From positions 42,083 through 106,082 of the forward strand of contig JAKSYS010000145.1 of assembly GCA_022925895.1 (NCBI GenBank): 64,000 nucleotides of DNA. The letters run 5' to 3'. Both the position numbers and the translations under genes were made by a program. A model generated the notes under the pieces. It searched no databases, had not been told where the DNA came from, and was given only the letters and a program-made list of their open reading frames with translations. This stretch comes from Fragilaria crotonensis (taxonomy: Eukaryota; Bacillariophyta; Fragilariophyceae; Fragilariales; Fragilariaceae). Of this stretch, positions 22,281 through 32,894 are shown in pieces. Positions within the stretch are counted from its first letter, which is position 1; every line of letters starts with the position of its first letter.

Positions 22281-23817
22281 AACGCTACCCCTTTTTGGAT
22301 ATCATGTCGAAGTAAGTAGTCTACAGGAGAATCAATGTTAAAGATCAAATCATTCGATGATTGTGTGGTAGGTCCATGAGCAATTGATGGCAGACCCGCG
22401 TTCGCGCGTGTGGATGTGGTAGCTCCCATATGCTGCACCTGCCAAACGGCACTACTGGTAGTACCTCACATCCCTCGTACTATTTCGTCATTGGATACAC
22501 TTCCTACGCCAACTCGTAGAGCGAGGGTTTGTTATTAGTCTCTACTTGCGTTTTCGGTGTCGACTCGCTCAGTCTCTTACTTAGTCTAGTATCTTGTCAA
22601 CCAGAGTGTTGTCTCTACTAGTAGATAGATGCATCCTATGGAAGACGACATGCTCCTTTGAAATGCAGCGTTGCCCCAATGTTATAATTGGATTCATGCT
22701 TTTTAAAGTTCATTGAGTCATGGTACTTGTACCAGTTACTTGTACCAGGGAGGTGCGGGAAAGTACTGAAATCTACGATGTTTGGTTGGAATAGTATTTT
22801 AAGTGTACACTGCCGCTAAACGGTGCTACTCGTACTGGTATACGGTATACACCGCGTTTTGAAACTGTTTTGTCGAATGGACGATACGCTCACTTCGTCG
22901 ACGCGTGCGTCGATGGTCGATGGTCGACCGAAGCAACATTTGCATGGCCACCATTATACAATCTATGTACCAGGTACAAGTACTGGAGTACTCCCTATAA
23001 TAGAATGATATGGTACACTACCTTTTCAATTACTAATTCTTTAGAAGCATTGTACTGCCTGTAGACACTACCGGTAGTTGTACAAGGCCATGCAATCTGG
23101 CGCCAAGGGATTCAACGTGCCGTCGTTCATTCCCTCCATGATAATTTGCGCAGCTCCTTTCCCTCTTGTCCATCATGGTTCCACTTCCCCTGCTGGTGTT
23201 CTTACCTGCAGAAGCAGAAGAAGTTGCTACAATCATGATGGTGCCTTGCTTTTGACGGAGGATACTGGTGTCTGAAATGTTGCCTTCCGTCAATGTGAGG
23301 GAGATGAACGCTTGAGTTGCGAGTTGGGAATGGTTTTAAGAATTGTAATCGGCGGCGGATACATGACTGCGAAATTGTAAGTGATATTTTTCGACGTGCC
23401 AATTCGATCCTGAAGTAGAAAGTGTCATACCTAAACTCCGTACAATTGTACGTGCATAATTCTGGTTGCCTCGCAACGTGTGCTTCTTTTGTTAGACCAA
23501 GTATCCACATTAAGCTCCACATTGAACGTACGAATGTGATGTACAATGTACATTGAGCTAAGTAAATTCTTGATAAGGTAAAAAACCGTTTCCTGCCTTG
23601 AACACACAGCTATATAAGGATCGTGATAGTGTGCGAAAGTTAATCGGCTCAGTCACGAACACTATGGCTGGGTGCAGCTTTTGTGAATTTTGGGTAGCCT
23701 CCGTAGAGACAGTATACTATTTATTTAGCTCACCTCCGACGTCCATGAGCTTATCTCGTTGATCCCCACACTTCATTGTTGCTGACCTTCATCAACTCAT
23801 ATCTTGTGTTCAGTTGT

Positions 23818-23896
23818 GTCTCCCGCGTGCACCGATAGCTCTATAGGTTCATCAAGGGCTCTTTGAATAGTGCAAGCATCGGTGCACGCGGGAGAC
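23818..23896. repeat. Perfect 19-bp inverted repeat, 41-bp loop
   Basis: GTCTCCCGCGTGCACCGAT (23818-23836) is the exact reverse complement of 23878-23896. The arms are much richer in G and C than their surroundings. No flanking target-site duplication is obvious. It could be a small hairpin RNA precursor, a tiny MITE or a protein-binding site; the sequence alone does not decide. Confidence 0.75.
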
Positions 23897-25130
23897 GCAT
23901 CGGATTGACATTTATCTTGTCTTGATTGCCGAAGGCTTTAAGCGAAAGATTTGTTATAGCGGTCCATCGAACATGTTCTACTTATTCACATGCGCATGAA
24001 GTTTGTACCATTGTTAAAAAACTTGCCGGCAACACAAGTTGCTGTATCATGGTGCCGCTTCAAGATGCGGAGCATGATTTTACAACAAATGAAGGTGAGA
24101 ACATTTGAAGGCTAGAATTTCTTGTCACAACGCAGACGTACTCACGTCAATTTTCGACAACTTTCGAGGAAGAAAGAGGCACCGCGACCGCATCCCAGTG
24201 TTGGGCATGATTTCGTTTGAAATACAATTTCCTGCACGCAGGCAGTAGTCAACTACAGTGCATCAAAACGGGTCGAGGTGTCCTTAGTATTTGCAGTGCG
24301 GCCACGCTTGATTTGTGTATGGTCTCTTCAATGATGCCATAGTGTTGGCCTGGTGGTACGCTGAGTACGGTGATCCCCAACAGCGTTTGACTTTTCCTGT
24401 TGTCTTGTGAAGTGCACAAGAATGCTGCAGTGTTTTCACGCTGGCACTTGGAATCTCTGGATTATATTGCAAGGACGAGGCATGCTCCAGCATTTGCTGT
24501 GTTTGTTGCCAGTACTGCTTTCAGCATTATTTCTGAAAAAACCTATTGCTGCCATCTGTGATGACGGTCCATGACTGCCACATGACCATTGAGTAAAGGC
24601 CGAACCAGTACCAATTCAAGCGGAGCTGTTGTATTCCGCTTGCACTGTGCAGCTTTAACCTTGTCGCAAAATGAAACTCTGCGATGTATTCGATATTTTC
24701 TCGACACTAAAGTCTCCACTAGAATTACTCTAAAAGAACCTTGAAGGTTAATCAACCATCGGTTGTCATCTCTTTCATACAACTAGCGAGTAGATGTTGC
24801 TACGTGTCACAAACCACATAATCATCGAAACAATAGAGGATCTATGAAACCTCGCAATTATCCTTAATGTTGGGCTTGGCAGCACCGTGATGTGAAGATA
24901 CAAAGTTGACATTGAGTACAACTTCATCATGGGCATGCATATGATGATCTTTGTTCTTGTGATGTAATCAAATCCCATGTTGAGATGATCCAAGCTCCTA
25001 AGCTAGCATGCATTGCATAACAGCAGCAACAGTAAAGAAACGCGAAACTCCTCTGGCTCATCCAGCATATTCATTGTATACTAAATATTTCTACCATACT
25101 ACGAGCTACTATGGCTACCCAAAGGACTTT

Positions 25131-25620
25131 TTTCGTGCACCCAGCCATAAATCGTTCAGTGTCGTCTCTGAACGTCGTTCAGTGTCGTCAATGAACCTGG
25201 CAAGACGGTCGAAAAAACACCGAAACTTCCCAAAAGTCAAACTTTAAATGCCCATAACTTGAGCAATAAAGGTGCTACATCAAAAAATGAGACTGATTTG
25301 AAAAGCTGTGAGTACGAGCTTTCCAAATCCGTGCTCCGATTGGTGGTATCTTGCTTTATCGATGAACGTTCGTCGATTGAAAATCGCATTTTGGGTGAAA
25401 CGAGACAAGTGTGCGTGCTTATAACGTAACGAATATAACTCTAAAATATAAAAGTAAAACGGATTCAAATAGAAGAGATCAAGGGCTTTCCAAATCATTC
25501 CGGTATTTGAATGTAGTACCTTTATTCGCCATGTTATGGGCTCTCAAAGTTTCGTAAAATCATTGACGGACGACACTAACGTCATTGAACGTCGTCACTA
25601 ACTCGACATAAACGTTACTA
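25131..25620. repeat. Foldback element, imperfect inverted arms
   Basis: The left arm contains GAAACTTCCC, GCCCATAACTTGAGCAATAA and AGGTGCTACAT; the right arm, reverse-complemented, reads GAAACTTTGAGA, GCCCATAACATGGCGAATAA and AGGTACTACAT. Arms lie near 25200-25285 and 25505-25560. The sequence on both outer sides carries GTCGTTCAGTGTCGTC-type words, continuing to 25800 as tandem AGTGAACTT. It looks like a non-autonomous transposon or a decayed repeat. Confidence 0.55.
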
Positions 25621-25922
25621 GTGAACGTGCGACACATGCTCCGTGAAAACTCGTTTTGAGTCCAATGCATGAAAAAACGCGCATGCGTCTACGACGCTCC
25701 TCGTACAACAAAAAAATTAGTGAACTTAGTGAACGACGCAGTGAACTTAGTGAACTTAGTGAACGACGACAGTGTCGTTAGTGACGTGACTCAACAAGAA
25801 TTCACTATTTTACAGGTAGTTGACGGTTTTTAGTAACATGTGGTGCAAGAAAATACATATGTACTCTGAGCATTTGTATGAGAATGGCCGAACGAAGTTT
25901 CAAACGACCTCAGCTGCGCATA

Positions 25923-26316
25923 TGACTGAACGCACACTTGTTTCTACATTAGTAGTAAACAAAATGTATATGTCATATGTAGGTTCGCATTGACTGAACG
26001 CACGCTTCTTTCTACATTAGTAGTAATCAAAATGTATATGTCATATGTAGATTCGCATTGACTGAACTCACGCTTCTTTCTACATTAGTAGTAATCAAAA
26101 TGTATATGTCATATGTAGATTAGCATTTGACTGAACGCACACTTCTATCTACATTTAGTAGTAAACAAAATGTATATGTCATATGTAGATTGGCATTTGA
26201 CTTCCTTCTACATTAGTAGTAATCAAAATGAATATGTCATATGTAGATTCGCATTTGACTGAACGCACACTTCTTTCTACATTAGTAGTAAACAAAATGT
26301 ATATGTCATATGTAGA
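25923..26316. repeat. 67-bp minisatellite, six units
   Basis: Units of about 67-70 bp begin GACTGAACGCAC and contain TTCTACATTAGTAGTAA and CAAAATGTATATGTCATATG. Five are near full length; the fifth in order lost about 10 bp at its start. Units differ by a few substitutions. Each contains the palindrome CATATGACATATAC-like core and TACATTAGTAG. There are no unique spacers, so it is not CRISPR. Confidence 0.85.
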
Positions 26317-26839
26317 CATTGCAACTCGGAGTTCTTGCTACATACATATCACATGTCGGTCTACGTTCTGTATAAGCTTTATGCAAGTTTTGCCATAAAG
26401 ATACAGCACCAGCAGCACTACCCGTGGCCCGTGGTACCCAGTACAATGGTACGAAATCCTTGTATCACTTACGATGGAGGCGTCAATACATAATTACGGA
26501 TTACGGTATTGCAAAAATCGTATCTTACGCTACTTTCCCGCAGCTCCCAGTAGCATTTATTAATGTCATGAAACCAGAAACCAGTGCTACTGTACTTCGT
26601 ACATTCCTATAATTACTGTCCTACCGGTAGTACACCACTACTTCAGTGGACAGTATACCAATGGCGTCGTACCGGTACATCTACTAGCTATAGACTCGTA
26701 CTTGGCGGCTTTTTCGAGTACGTGTACCTTTTTATCGGAGTCCCGTCCTCGCTTTGTATAAGGCCATGCCGCCTATCACACCTTTGCTGATCCCATCGCA
26801 TCGCCGCACACATACATTTGCCGCTTTCCATCATTCAAA

Positions 26840-28231
26840 ATGACAGTATCATCATCACCGACCTCCATCCCTGGCGACAGCAACGAGGGTATTGACAACT
26901 CTGAACCATGCAGTTCTACCTCTCCATCAACAACAACAACAACATGCGCAGCAGCCACTGCGACTAGTTCATCATCACCATCATTACGATTGTTAATCGA
27001 CACGAACAACAACGACAAGAACAATAAAAATGACGATACTCCTCCCTTTTATTATGCCAAACATGTCCACTACGTTGAAACGTTGGCAGATAAACTTCAA
27101 CACAGTTTTGAAGGTGCCATCACAAATCATTTACGACTTTCGGGAGTTTATTGGTCCGTCTGCACCATGTTCTTATTATGTGGTGATGATTTGAAAACTG
27201 TCGATGAAAACATGGGTCTCTTGACATCCAAACATGAACAAGAACAATTATCCATTGTCGATTGGATTGATACATGTTTTGATGAAACAACTGGTGCCTA
27301 TGGTGGTGATACTGGTCAAGATGGACATGTCTTGTACACACTTTCGGCATTGCAAGTATTGGCCATGGCAGATTGTTTGGATCGAGTTCCCACGGACCGA
27401 GTCGTTCCATTTCTTGCCTCGCTCCAACAACCTGATGGTTCTTTTGTGGGTGATGCTGCAGCAGCTGCGTCGTCATCCATCAACACTACTGCCGCCGAAA
27501 TTGATACTCGCTTTTCCTATTGTGTCTTGTCAGCACTTTCCATTTTGAATCGATTGGATGCTATTGATATCAATAAAGCTGTCAAATACATTCAAAAGTG
27601 TTTTAATCCACTCGATGGTGGATACGGAAGTTGCATTGGTGCTGAATCTCATGCTGGACAAGTATTCTGTTGCATCGGAGCACTTTCCATCGCACAAGCA
27701 CTGCATCACTATGTTGATGATCTTGATGATGATGAGTATGGAACTGCTACTGACGCATTAACGAAATTAACATGGTGGCTGAGTGAACGTCAATGTGATT
27801 CAGGTGGACTCAATGGTCGTTCCGAAAAACAAGCCGATGTGTGCTATTCGTGGTGGATTCTAAGCAGTATGAGTCTCTTGGGAGTCGTCCAGTACATTGA
27901 TTCTGCCAAACTAGCATCCTTCATTGTCAAGGCCCAAGACCCAGACGATGGTGGCATCGCCGATCGACCCGACGACATGGCTGATGTCTTTCACACATTT
28001 TTTGGCATTTCGGGATTGTCGTTGTTAGGATACTTGCCCGACACGTACCTTCGGGATGATGATGGTAATGACCAAAAAGTGCAGCATCGATTTGGGCAGA
28101 TTGATCCAGTGTATGCACTTCCAGTGTCAGTCGTCAAACGCTTGGGATTGCCGGCGCAAGTGCTCGTCAAATCAGGAATGGATGTGGAGGAGCGATTGAA
28201 AGATTACAACGTTGTTGTTGTTGAGTACTAG
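26840..28231 (+). CDS. RABGGTB: Rab geranylgeranyltransferase beta subunit
   Basis: 463 residues in one uninterrupted frame; the family is usually about 330, and the excess is a 70-residue S/T/N-rich N-terminus plus acidic loop insertions. The catalytic alpha-alpha barrel starts near [16 protein letters not shown]. Diagnostic blocks are [93 protein letters not shown] (zinc-ligand Asp and Cys) and [15 protein letters not shown] (zinc-ligand His). It ends with [14 protein letters not shown] as in relatives. The enzyme attaches geranylgeranyl groups to C-terminal cysteines of Rab GTPases, with an alpha subunit and Rab escort protein not seen here. Convergent with FPPS, 173 bp apart. Confidence 0.95.
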   Translation: MTVSSSPTSIPGDSNEGIDNSEPCSSTSPSTTTTTCAAATATSSSSPSLRLLIDTNNNDKNNKNDDTPPFYYAKHVHYVETLADKLQHSFEGAITNHLRLSGVYWSVCTMFLLCGDDLKTVDENMGLLTSKHEQEQLSIVDWIDTCFDETTGAYGGDTGQDGHVLYTLSALQVLAMADCLDRVPTDRVVPFLASLQQPDGSFVGDAAAAASSSINTTAAEIDTRFSYCVLSALSILNRLDAIDINKAVKYIQKCFNPLDGGYGSCIGAESHAGQVFCCIGALSIAQALHHYVDDLDDDEYGTATDALTKLTWWLSERQCDSGGLNGRSEKQADVCYSWWILSSMSLLGVVQYIDSAKLASFIVKAQDPDDGGIADRPDDMADVFHTFFGISGLSLLGYLPDTYLRDDDGNDQKVQHRFGQIDPVYALPVSVVKRLGLPAQVLVKSGMDVEERLKDYNVVVVEY

Positions 28232-28404
28232 CTACTAGTAGATGGTATAGTATATTTCAAAATAGTTCGGCTCCCGCCAACTCGGATACTATCCTTGGCG
28301 AAATCTCATGATTGCAAAGTAACCCTCTGAAACACCCACATACTATAGACGGCCTACACACACATCACTCCTATACTGTCGTCGTTCTAATACTACGAAT
28401 CCAC

Positions 28405-29708
28405 TTATTTGCTACGCTTGTAAATTTTCCGCAACAACAACTCAAAGACTTCCCTTGGCATGACAGTGAGGGAGTCAAGCTCGCGCTGAATATCGGCATA
28501 AGACGCTTCCTCGTAGTCCTGGAAGATCTTTTCCATACCCATTTCCAGGTACAAATCCTTGACACGCTTCACCTTCTTATCGTCCCACTGGCCATAATTG
28601 TCCAACAAAATCTTTCGCTGGGCAGGTGTGGCCCTCTGGAGTGCTTGAACGACCAACCAAGAACACTTGTTGTCTTGAATGTCAGTACCAATCTTGCCAA
28701 TAACTTCTGGCTTACCATAACAGTCGAGGTAATCATCTTGAATCTGAAAGTACTCTCCCATGATGCAGCAGATACGTTCGGCAGTCTGAAAGGCATGGGG
28801 GGATGTAACTCCCGACGTGATCATGCCCATGGCGACGGGAGGTAGAATGTGTAGTAGGCAGTCTTGTATTTGACAATTTGTTGATAACGCTCAAGGGTGA
28901 AGCGATTCAAATCGGCCGGCTGTCCCATGGGCTGACTGGTCAGGTCCAAGAGCTGTCCCACTTCCGTCTTTTGAATGACGGAAATGAACAATTCAATGAG
29001 GCGCAAGTAGTACGATTCGTGTCCAAAGTGTTTCTTGATAATGGTAAAGACAAAGGATTCCAACAAGAATGAGTCATTAATGGCAATCATGTGAACATGT
29101 GGCTGCTTGTACCAGCAGGGTTGACCACGACGAGTTTGGGACTCATCCATCACATCATCGGCCACCAAAAAGAATGCTTGCAAGTACTCAATGGCCCATC
29201 CGAGCACTGCCGCACGGCATGTTTCCAAATCAGAAAGAGGTGATCCTTTCAAGGTGGATTGGACACTCAACACAGTCGTTCCTCGATTGAGTTTCCCACC
29301 TGGGACGTTGTAATCCATCATGGCCGTGATCCATTCGAGTGCTTCCGATTTCAATTCATGCTGGTCGCGAAGTTCCGTCAAGCAATCCTCACGCAACGTT
29401 GGATACAAAGCTTTGAATTTATCCGCTTCGGTGGTCAATTGACTGATTTCGGCCAATGGATACTGGATATCAACGTTCTTCTTGTTGTTGCTGTTGGTAC
29501 TGTTGTCATTGCTACCAGTAGAGTTCACTCCGGTAATGGCAACGGCAGCAAAGATGACAGAGAAGACAAGGGCAAGAACAGCAGCTTGTTCTTGGATAGC
29601 CAATGCGAAAAAGATATCAGCAAAGCTCGTAAAGGCTCCTCCAGCAGCGAGAGGATAGGTTGCAATTGCAGCCACAAGGAGCGGAATGCTAACGGCAGAA
29701 CTGGCCAT
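28405..29708 (-). CDS. FPPS: Farnesyl diphosphate synthase, one frame break
   Basis: All-trans prenyltransferase that condenses IPP with DMAPP/GPP to farnesyl diphosphate, the precursor of sterols and prenyl groups. Both Asp-rich motifs are present: DDVMD (first) and DDYLD (second), with the RRGQPCWY segment and KTAYYTFYLP. The first frame runs 29708-28821 and the second 28830-28405. They meet at a CCC run (plus strand 28837-28839), where one missing C breaks FYLP-VAMGMITSGV. With it restored the protein has about 434 residues, against about 350 typically. The extra is an N-terminus with two hydrophobic segments (IPLLVAAIATYPLAAGGAF, AAVLALVFSVIFAAVAI), suggesting membrane or organelle targeting. 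Because the gene is normally essential and everything else is conserved, I favour consensus error over a true pseudogene. Confidence 0.85.
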
Positions 29709-30286
29709 GATGCTTAAGATAGCAGTCGTCGAGTGCTAGTTATTGGTACCTTGTCCTGCAGTCGACTACGAGAAAGCAATGGAATGCTTACTTCTTGTGC
29801 TGCTGAACTCTGAAACAGCGCAATGATATCAGAGATCAGATGTCAGTGAAAATGTTTATACATCAAATTGCTGCGGTGGATCCCTGTGTATCGAACACGT
29901 TGCGGCCAAACGTATGTTGGCAGATCGCATTGGTTCCCTGTTCGGTACCTGTTACTCGAGTACAGTTGTACTGTAGTACTTGTAGTAGTCTTTTATGAAC
30001 TTGTTGCCGGAGACGTAGAGGAGTACGACTGCAAGTACAAGTACAAGTACCTGGTATGTAGCAGATATCAGAGTATGTGTTCCGATCTACAACGTACTAG
30101 TACCCGCGACCCGCGAATTCGGCCAAAAGCGCCTTCGAACCTCGAACGTCAAACGCACTCTTTTACAGTACCGGTGCTCTGTAGAATACTAGTGGCAGTA
30201 CTAGTACGGATATGAACAAGTCCTCTTCCGTGTTGGACATCGGAGTCACTATGTAGCGGTGCCGTGATTCGCAGTAGTTGTACTGG
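29709..30286. other. Intergenic, GTAC-word rich
   Basis: Promoter space between FPPS (minus) and DUF6824-like copy 3 (plus). It contains TTACTCGAGTACAGTTGTAC, CAAGTACAAGTACAAGTACC and GCAGTACTAGTACGG. No gene supported. Confidence 0.45.
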
Positions 30287-30355
30287 ATGGAGGACGCGGC
30301 GAGGTTTTTTTTTGGGTCGATTGCTGTCAACGCAAAATCTTGCTCTGCCCTCAGG

Positions 30356-31504
30356 ATGAACCGTAACGACAATGGCGAGAAGCAATTGGAAACCAGAGAA
30401 GTTGAGGCTTCAACAACCACGGTTATGGTCCTTCCGACGGACATTCTGATGGGACAAGGTGCCACGCGCTACAACAACCCAGGCAACGTGGCGTTCCGCG
30501 AGCTGATTAAGGAACACGTGGTACAGTACGAAAAGGATGCCCCCCGGAAGGAAAAGGCCGCACTTGTTAAATTGTTGATTTCCAAGATTGACGAAAAGGG
30601 CCATCGTTTTCTTCATGAATCTCCTGCTGGGACATGGGTTGAAGCGTCTTCAGAGAAAGCGAAGAAAAAGGTGGCTCATGCGCTTCGCGATGCTCGACGT
30701 GCTTTGACGAAAAACGACGGCGCCGTTCTTCCCACGAACGTTCTTCCCGATTGCACAGAGCCAAGGCCCAGTAGCAAGGACATTATGCCTGGACAAGGTG
30801 CCACGTGCTACAACAACCCAGGCAACGAGGTGTACCGCAAGCTGGTCGAGGAGAAGGTTGACGAATACTATGGGAAAGCCAAAGGAACCGAGAAGCCAGC
30901 CTTTGTTGAGTGGTTCATTTCCGAGATGAAAGCGATGGGATATCGTTTTCTTCATCGATCCGAGAATGGGTCCTTGGTTGAAGCGCCTGAAGAGGATGTG
31001 AAGAAGAAGGTAACTCATGACTTTCGTAATGCACGAGCACGACTCACAAAGAAGCCAAGCAGTGCGAAGGACAAGCGAGATGAAACGTCAGACAACACGG
31101 CCGTGATCGAAACCGTCGTGCAAACTCATTGCCAAACAACTCCAACAGAGGAGTTCCCTCCTGCTGAAGGGGAAAGTCAGGAGGCTGAAGTGTCCTTCTT
31201 TGTCATCGAAAAAGAAGAAAACACTGAACATGGAGAGATTGGTGGCCATGTCAACAATATTTCCGAGCAATGGCCACGTGGACCCCTCCTTTACACCTCT
31301 GAGATGGAACCACGGTTGGAGCAGTGCGATGGAAATGACGACGTTTCGACGTGTTTTGGCATTCCCATTGATTGGGATGGGTCTCTTGGCATGTGCCTCA
31401 CCGACGTTCCATATTCGAATATATGGAATAGATTGAACATGCCGTTCGATTCCGAGCTCGAGGAGATGAATCTTCTTAATGGATTTGACGAAAACACTAT
31501 CTAA
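30356..31504 (+). CDS. DUF6824-like protein copy 3, two tandem domains
   Basis: About 382 residues from the ATG at 30356; an upstream in-frame ATG at 30287 would add 23 residues encoded partly by a T-run. It holds two copies of the family core. Domain 1: PTDILMGQGATRYNNPGNVAF, RKEKAALVKLLISKIDEKG, HRFLHESPAGTWVEA, KKKVAHALRDARR. Domain 2: KDIMPGQGATCYNNPGNEVY, EKPAFVEWFISEMKAMG, YRFLHRSENGSLVEAP, KKKVTHDFRNARA. LGRG has become MGQG/PGQG in both. The middle is acidic; the C-terminus (MPFDSELEEMNLLNGFDENTI) lacks the DAQSLCxWFS motif of copies 1, 2 and 4. It is followed tail-to-tail by a P5CS remnant, so it belongs to the same copied cassette. Function unknown. Confidence 0.85.
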   Translation: MNRNDNGEKQLETREVEASTTTVMVLPTDILMGQGATRYNNPGNVAFRELIKEHVVQYEKDAPRKEKAALVKLLISKIDEKGHRFLHESPAGTWVEASSEKAKKKVAHALRDARRALTKNDGAVLPTNVLPDCTEPRPSSKDIMPGQGATCYNNPGNEVYRKLVEEKVDEYYGKAKGTEKPAFVEWFISEMKAMGYRFLHRSENGSLVEAPEEDVKKKVTHDFRNARARLTKKPSSAKDKRDETSDNTAVIETVVQTHCQTTPTEEFPPAEGESQEAEVSFFVIEKEENTEHGEIGGHVNNISEQWPRGPLLYTSEMEPRLEQCDGNDDVSTCFGIPIDWDGSLGMCLTDVPYSNIWNRLNMPFDSELEEMNLLNGFDENTI

Positions 31505-31544
31505 TACATACTATCAGCTTCTTGAGTTTAATTCGTGATTTGTC

Positions 31545-31765
31545 GCCACTGTATTTGCTCACACCGTAACATCCTTCCACGCTCGGTGGTCAACAATCCT
31601 TCCACTGCCGTCCCACCCCGTGCATGGAAAAGGTCGGTCAAAATCCCGACACTTTTACCTCGTGGATGTGTTCTTGACGACGCATGCCGCAGCGATGGCA
31701 TCGACGGCCATCATTTCGTCGTTTTGGGCAATCCAACATATTACTCAAGAGGAAGAAAAATCCTC
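31545..31765 (-). pseudogene. P5CS remnant B
   Basis: The plus strand reads TCGCCACTGTATTTGCTCAC, GGTCAACAATCCTTCCAC, CGTGCATGGA, GTCAAAATCCCGAC and CCTCGTGGATGTGTTCTTGA, each aligning in order with the reverse complement of the P5CS 3' part (6300-6480). The text then jumps to the counterpart of about 7405 (GGCATCGACGGCCATCATTTCG), the same junction as remnant A. It is non-coding and lies tail-to-tail with DUF6824-like copy 3. Confidence 0.8.
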
Positions 31766-32894
31766 TTGGGTAGTTTGGTAACAGGCGCGCACCCTCTGCG
31801 TGCAGTGAACAATGGATTTGCTGGTCTCTTCATGACTTGATTGACTTCTTCGAAGGCCTGTGGCAAGTGCTGCTGATATCGTGGGAATCACAGACTTCCC
31901 AGCCATCCCAGCACGAAGTAGATCAATTGCAATAATATCCTCAACTGACAATGGAAATAGACCATCAGAATACCATTCAGTGGATCATTCGGACCAGAAC
32001 ACGACTGCTGGAGGTTACAATACACCAGGAAGGAGACACTGCATTGTGGTGATCATCGCAAAGCAACTGCCATACCTGGCAGATGACAATGTCGATTCAA
32101 CGATTTGCTATGGCTCTGGCTGTGGTCCACACGAAATCAGGACGTACGCGAAGCACACTCGGCAACACAACAACGACTGACAATCTGCTGAGAAATTCTA
32201 GCACTTCACGACACTCGACACCACGTGGAAGCGAGAGCGAGGAAGCTATCAACGAGAGATCTCGAACTGGATATAAAACAACTAACACGCGTAACTCAAG
32301 ATTGACTCCGAACTCATGACCCAGTCATCGGGTAAAGCATCCAAATGGCGAATACAAATGCTATCATGGTAGTTCGGTCGATCCGAATTAACTTCCTTCC
32401 TCTAACGACGCATCGTTGTTGAAGCGAAACGAGTTTTAAGTTTGACTATGTCAGTCGGGAAGGCAGTGCAGAACCGTGTGAGTTGATCTCCTTTTCTTCG
32501 GATGATGCACCAGCACGTAGACTTGAGGCGATTTCTTTTGTTGCAACTTTATCGCTCCCTCTGTCCCCGGAGGCACATTTGAAAACAAAAAGGATGGCTT
32601 GAGAGCCGCGTGAAAATCCTTCGCATGTTGTTGGAGATAATCGTTTAACATACACGGGTGTAGATGATACATGAAGGCCACAATGAGGATCGTCCAGACG
32701 TCGGCTGTAGGCAGGAGTGCTGCAAGTAATACTAACTTGAGCTTGGGAGACTTGCGTGAAACAGCTTCAGATTGAGGGTGGCCTATCAGCCATTCCAACT
32801 CCCATGAGCCAACAGTTCCCACATTACTCAGAGTCGCTGCCAAACCCTCACTACAAATTCCCCAACAGAACATCCTTCATTTGAATGAAAAACG
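31766..32894. other. Unassigned region after the P5CS remnant
   Basis: No gene I recognise. A 140-residue minus-strand frame at 32873-32451 lies just beyond the ankyrin gene's stop codon. It contains a hydrophobic segment (KLVLLAALLPTADVWTILIVAFMYHL) but has no family match I know. It could be a small gene, a further exon of the ankyrin gene or chance. The rest shows no structure. Confidence 0.35.

Larger units (their letters stand above)
22281..26839. other. 4.5-kb gene-poor region
   Basis: No gene I can support. Contents I can name: a perfect 19-bp hairpin (23818-23896), a foldback element with repeated GTGAAC/GTCGTT words (about 25131-25800), a 67-bp minisatellite (25923-26316) and, from 26400 to 26740, GTAC-rich words preceding the RabGGTase gene. 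Short frames in 23000-24500 have no recognisable domain. Confidence 0.5.

Noticed and set aside
25923-26316. Possible CRISPR array
   Set aside because: Units are contiguous with no unique spacers, and the host is a eukaryote.
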